This document shows positions 4,041 through 6,382 of a stretch of DNA of 6,382 nucleotides, one piece after another. Below the pieces are notes generated by a model. That model saw nothing but the letters and a program-made list of their open reading frames with translations, had not been told where the DNA came from and searched no databases. How positions within the stretch are numbered: the first letter of the stretch is position 1; each line of letters opens with the position of its first letter. The position numbers and the translations under genes were made by a program. Source of the DNA: CAVXAE01 sp044225565 (lineage in GTDB: Bacteria > Pseudomonadota > Gammaproteobacteria > Steroidobacterales > Steroidobacteraceae); assembly GCA_044225565.1 (NCBI GenBank), contig JBGAIL010000237.1, forward strand, positions 1 to 6,382. The letters are read 5' to 3'.

Positions 4041-6382
4041 GGCCGACTCACCTCGATCTTCCCAGCGACCGAGCGCGCCACGAACTCGCGGTCGTACATC
4101 GCTTCGCCATACGCCGGCGGCACAACGTATCGGCCGACGTTCGTCGCCTTGATGCGGTACGTGATCTCCTGGACGTCCCGCGTTGCCGTCATGTAGAACA
4201 CCACGCGATCCTCACGTGGGTCGGCATAGCTCAACGTGCTCGGAGCGCGCCCGACGCAGAAGCCACACTGCCAGCCGGAATAAGCGCCCTCCCCCGATTC
4301 CATTTCTTCGCCCAGCGAGGCCTGGTGGAAGCCATCGGTGGCATCCTGGGGCGGAATCACCAGCTCGAATCCACCGGGCAACAGATCTACCAGCGCGACA
4401 TTGGACACGGCGCGGTCCTGCAGCGCGCGCACCTTGAGATGCACCAGCACCTGCGACCCCATCGGCACCCGATCCAGCGCCTTGCCGGAATCGTCCGTGA
4501 GCTCCCGCAGGATCTCGAAGCCTCGCGAAATGGCCTCCTTTGGTGGAGTGCGATCGAAGCCGGATTCCTCGAGCAGCGTATAGGCGTTGAGATCCGAATC
4601 GCTGCCGAAGCGGACCGCCGAGGCTTGCGCGCTGATGTCCACCGTGGGAAGGATCTCTCGCGGCAACACGAGCGGTTGCACCTTCCTGTCGCGAAGCACT
4701 TCGGCGATGGACAGCCCCGGAGCCTGGTCGGCCTGCGTCGTCGCACTGTAAGCCGCCAAGGCCAGGAGCGTGGTGCCCGCGGACAGCGAATGGTAGGCGT
4801 TCGACGAGATGCGGCTCACCAGGTTCTGCAGCGCCTCCGGCGGAAGCTTCGTCATCCGCTGGGGGAAATGCCGTGCCAGCCCGTAGAGCAGGAACGCATC
4901 GCGCGTCATCGCATCGTCGTAGGGATCGAGCGCCGTGCGGGCGACACCGAATCGCAGCGCGCTCACCGCACGCTGGGCATCGCTTTCCTGTCGCATCAGC
5001 TGGAAAGCGGACCCGAGCCACAGCGCCGCGAGGTCCTGCGGCCATTGCTCCTTGTAACGGTCGCTGAGCCGCTTGCGCAGCGCTGCCGCTTCCCCTGCCA
5101 TCACCTGCCCTTGACGGGTGAGCAGATAGATCGCATACGCGGAGTTGCGCTCTTCCGCCAGATTGTTCCCGTCGCGGCGCGCCAGCGTACGCAGATGGGC
5201 ATTCCCCCGCTGGATCAGATCGGCGGGCACCCGCCTGCCCCGCTCCGCGGCCTCGATGAGGAAGTGCTGCGTATACACCGAGACGAATTCCGCCACCTCG
5301 TTGCCCCCGGCCCAGAGGCGATAGGCGCCTTCGTCGTTCTGCCGCAGCCGCAGCTCCTCGATGAGCCCATCCAGATCTGCGCCCGGCTCCGCCTTCACGT
5401 AGCCGAATTCCGGCCGCTCGCCGAGCAGCAGCGCCGGCATCGCCTGGCTCACCAGCTGTTCCGTGCACGCATATGGATAGTTGCCGAGATAGCTGACCAG
5501 ACCATGCGCGAGACCCAGCGGCAGCAGGGAGATTCCCGCACGACGCACGTGGTGCTCGTCGTAGACGTTGCGCGTCACCGGCTGGTCGCGCTTGCCGTTT
5601 CGCACCGTGCCGGCGGCGAGCAAGGTCATGTAGGGCGTCGCGGGCCGGATGCTGAGATCGATGCGGCGATGTACGGTGGCCTGCCCGAGGCTCACGGAAA
5701 ACCTCATGTCGGCGGCACCCAGCTTGTCCTTCGCGCGCAAGCGGAACCGCGCCGAATCCTCACGGCCTTCCGCGATGGCGAGCGATTGCTGGCGCTCGCC
5801 GACGATCTCCAGCGCCGCGTCCGTGGCCAGGCTCACGGCGAGCTTCGCGTCCGCTCCGGAGCCTTCGAGATTGTTCGCGACTCCGACGCTCACATCGAAT
5901 TCATCGCCGGGCGTCACGGTCGTGGGTGCGTTGGGCGAGAGCACGAAGTCGCCTCTCACGACCGTGCTGCCCTCGTGCACGCCGATGGTATCGTCCGCCA
6001 CCGCGACGGCCATGACGCGCAACGTCCCGTTGAAGTAGTCCGGCACGGTGAACTCGACGTTGCGCGCCGTGGAGCCGGCATCCAGGATGCCCGACCACCA
6101 CGCCACCGGCTTCTCGCCTTTGCGCCGGAATGGATTGAGATGCCGGCCGAGGGCCCCTTCCTGGTCACCCCCGGGCGCTGCTGCCGAATCACCGCCTCGG
6201 AACTCGGGAAGGATCAGGTCGAGGATCTGCGACGTCGACACGTCCAGCGACCGCTTCTGGAAGAAATGCGCCAGAGGGTCCGGTGTGCGGTAGCGCGCCA
6301 CCTGCAGGATGCCCTCGTCTACGGCGAAGATGGCGATACGCGAGGGCCGCTGCGTCGCATACTGCAGCATCAGCTTCTCGCC
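4037..6382 (-). CDS. Bacterial alpha-2-macroglobulin, C-terminal half (5' partial)
   Basis: The frame is open from the window edge (first residues GEKLMLQYATQRPSR) to TGA at 4039-4037, giving 781 residues; the N-terminal half, with any lipoprotein signal, lies outside. Bacterial alpha-2-macroglobulins (YfhM type, often about 1,500-1,900 residues) are periplasmic, usually lipid-anchored, protease traps: cleavage of a bait region triggers closure and covalent capture through an internal thioester. Visible in this fragment: FAVDEGILQV (19-28); a Gly-rich, charged stretch (58-92) ending before the A2M-domain start WWSG (95-98); Ig-like macroglobulin segments to about 290; the thioester motif YACTEQ with Cys306 and Gln309; a helical thioester domain to about 590; and a C-terminal macroglobulin domain with REDRVVFY. 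The retained thioester separates it from the YfaS type, which lacks one. The gene overlaps pbpC by 4 bp, the known partner arrangement. An added-looking piece with CGFC lies at 706-709. I see no frameshift. Confidence 0.92.
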   Translation of the reverse strand, partial: GEKLMLQYATQRPSRIAIFAVDEGILQVARYRTPDPLAHFFQKRSLDVSTSQILDLILPEFRGGDSAAAPGGDQEGALGRHLNPFRRKGEKPVAWWSGILDAGSTARNVEFTVPDYFNGTLRVMAVAVADDTIGVHEGSTVVRGDFVLSPNAPTTVTPGDEFDVSVGVANNLEGSGADAKLAVSLATDAALEIVGERQQSLAIAEGREDSARFRLRAKDKLGAADMRFSVSLGQATVHRRIDLSIRPATPYMTLLAAGTVRNGKRDQPVTRNVYDEHHVRRAGISLLPLGLAHGLVSYLGNYPYACTEQLVSQAMPALLLGERPEFGYVKAEPGADLDGLIEELRLRQNDEGAYRLWAGGNEVAEFVSVYTQHFLIEAAERGRRVPADLIQRGNAHLRTLARRDGNNLAEERNSAYAIYLLTRQGQVMAGEAAALRKRLSDRYKEQWPQDLAALWLGSAFQLMRQESDAQRAVSALRFGVARTALDPYDDAMTRDAFLLYGLARHFPQRMTKLPPEALQNLVSRISSNAYHSLSAGTTLLALAAYSATTQADQAPGLSIAEVLRDRKVQPLVLPREILPTVDISAQASAVRFGSDSDLNAYTLLEESGFDRTPPKEAISRGFEILRELTDDSGKALDRVPMGSQVLVHLKVRALQDRAVSNVALVDLLPGGFELVIPPQDATDGFHQASLGEEMESGEGAYSGWQCGFCVGRAPSTLSYADPREDRVVFYMTATRDVQEITYRIKATNVGRYVVPPAYGEAMYDREFVARSVAGKIEVSRP
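4048..4054 (-). promoter_or_regulatory. Strong ribosome binding site for pbpC
   Basis: Read on the minus strand, GAGGTGA (4054-4048) matches the anti-Shine-Dalgarno of 16S rRNA over seven bases and sits 7 nt before the GTG at 4040-4038. It lies inside the last codons of the macroglobulin gene (I-E-V-S-R-P-stop). It supports the GTG start and lets pbpC be translated by re-initiation or independently. Confidence 0.8.
5456..5467 (-). other. Thioester motif CTEQ of the macroglobulin
   Basis: On the minus strand the codons TGC-ACG-GAA-CAG give Cys-Thr-Glu-Gln in the context NYPYACTEQLVSQAMP. In this family the Cys thiol and Gln side chain form the internal thioester that couples covalently to the trapped protease. 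All three key residues (C, E, Q) are present, so the trap is predicted to be functional. Confidence 0.9.

Noticed and set aside
4212..5468. 418-residue minus-strand frame inside the macroglobulin gene
   Set aside because: It is a shifted frame of the macroglobulin gene, rich in A, R and G, with no motif. The macroglobulin frame carries the thioester and family motifs throughout.

Overview
The window is GC-rich and almost fully coding. It holds four genes in two convergent pairs, two of them cut by the window edges. The gene content suggests a high-GC proteobacterium, most likely a gammaproteobacterium of Xanthomonadales- or Steroidobacter-like type: an RNase E with a long Arg-rich tail, a low-molecular-weight tyrosine phosphatase just behind it, and an alpha-2-macroglobulin/PBP1C pair. 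The lineage is inferred from gene content and composition and is not proven.

Left part, plus strand (1-1611): the 3' end of an RNase E gene, giving only the disordered C-terminal scaffold. It shows an amphipathic membrane-anchor-like segment, a very long Arg/Asp mixed-charge tract, an RGG-type cluster and a short aromatic terminal motif. Three bases later a GTG-started gene encodes a complete low-molecular-weight protein tyrosine phosphatase. The two are probably co-transcribed. The phosphatase gene contains a perfect 11-bp GC-rich inverted repeat closed by a GAAA loop.

Middle (1612-1658): a 47-bp gap between convergent genes, with overlapping alternative hairpins but no T-tract.

Right part, minus strand (6382-1659): the C-terminal half of a bacterial alpha-2-macroglobulin (thioester motif CTEQ), whose stop codon overlaps the GTG start of a complete PBP1C gene (pbpC) by 4 bp. 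A strong ribosome binding site for pbpC lies inside the end of the macroglobulin gene. In the accepted model the macroglobulin traps intruding proteases in the periplasm and PBP1C repairs the peptidoglycan, so the two form an envelope-defence unit.

I found no mobile element, CRISPR array, tRNA or rRNA, and no clear evidence for a wholly new system. The most unusual items are the extreme RD-repeat tail of RNase E, the GNRA hairpin in the phosphatase gene, and a CxxC-bearing apparent insertion near the macroglobulin C-terminus.
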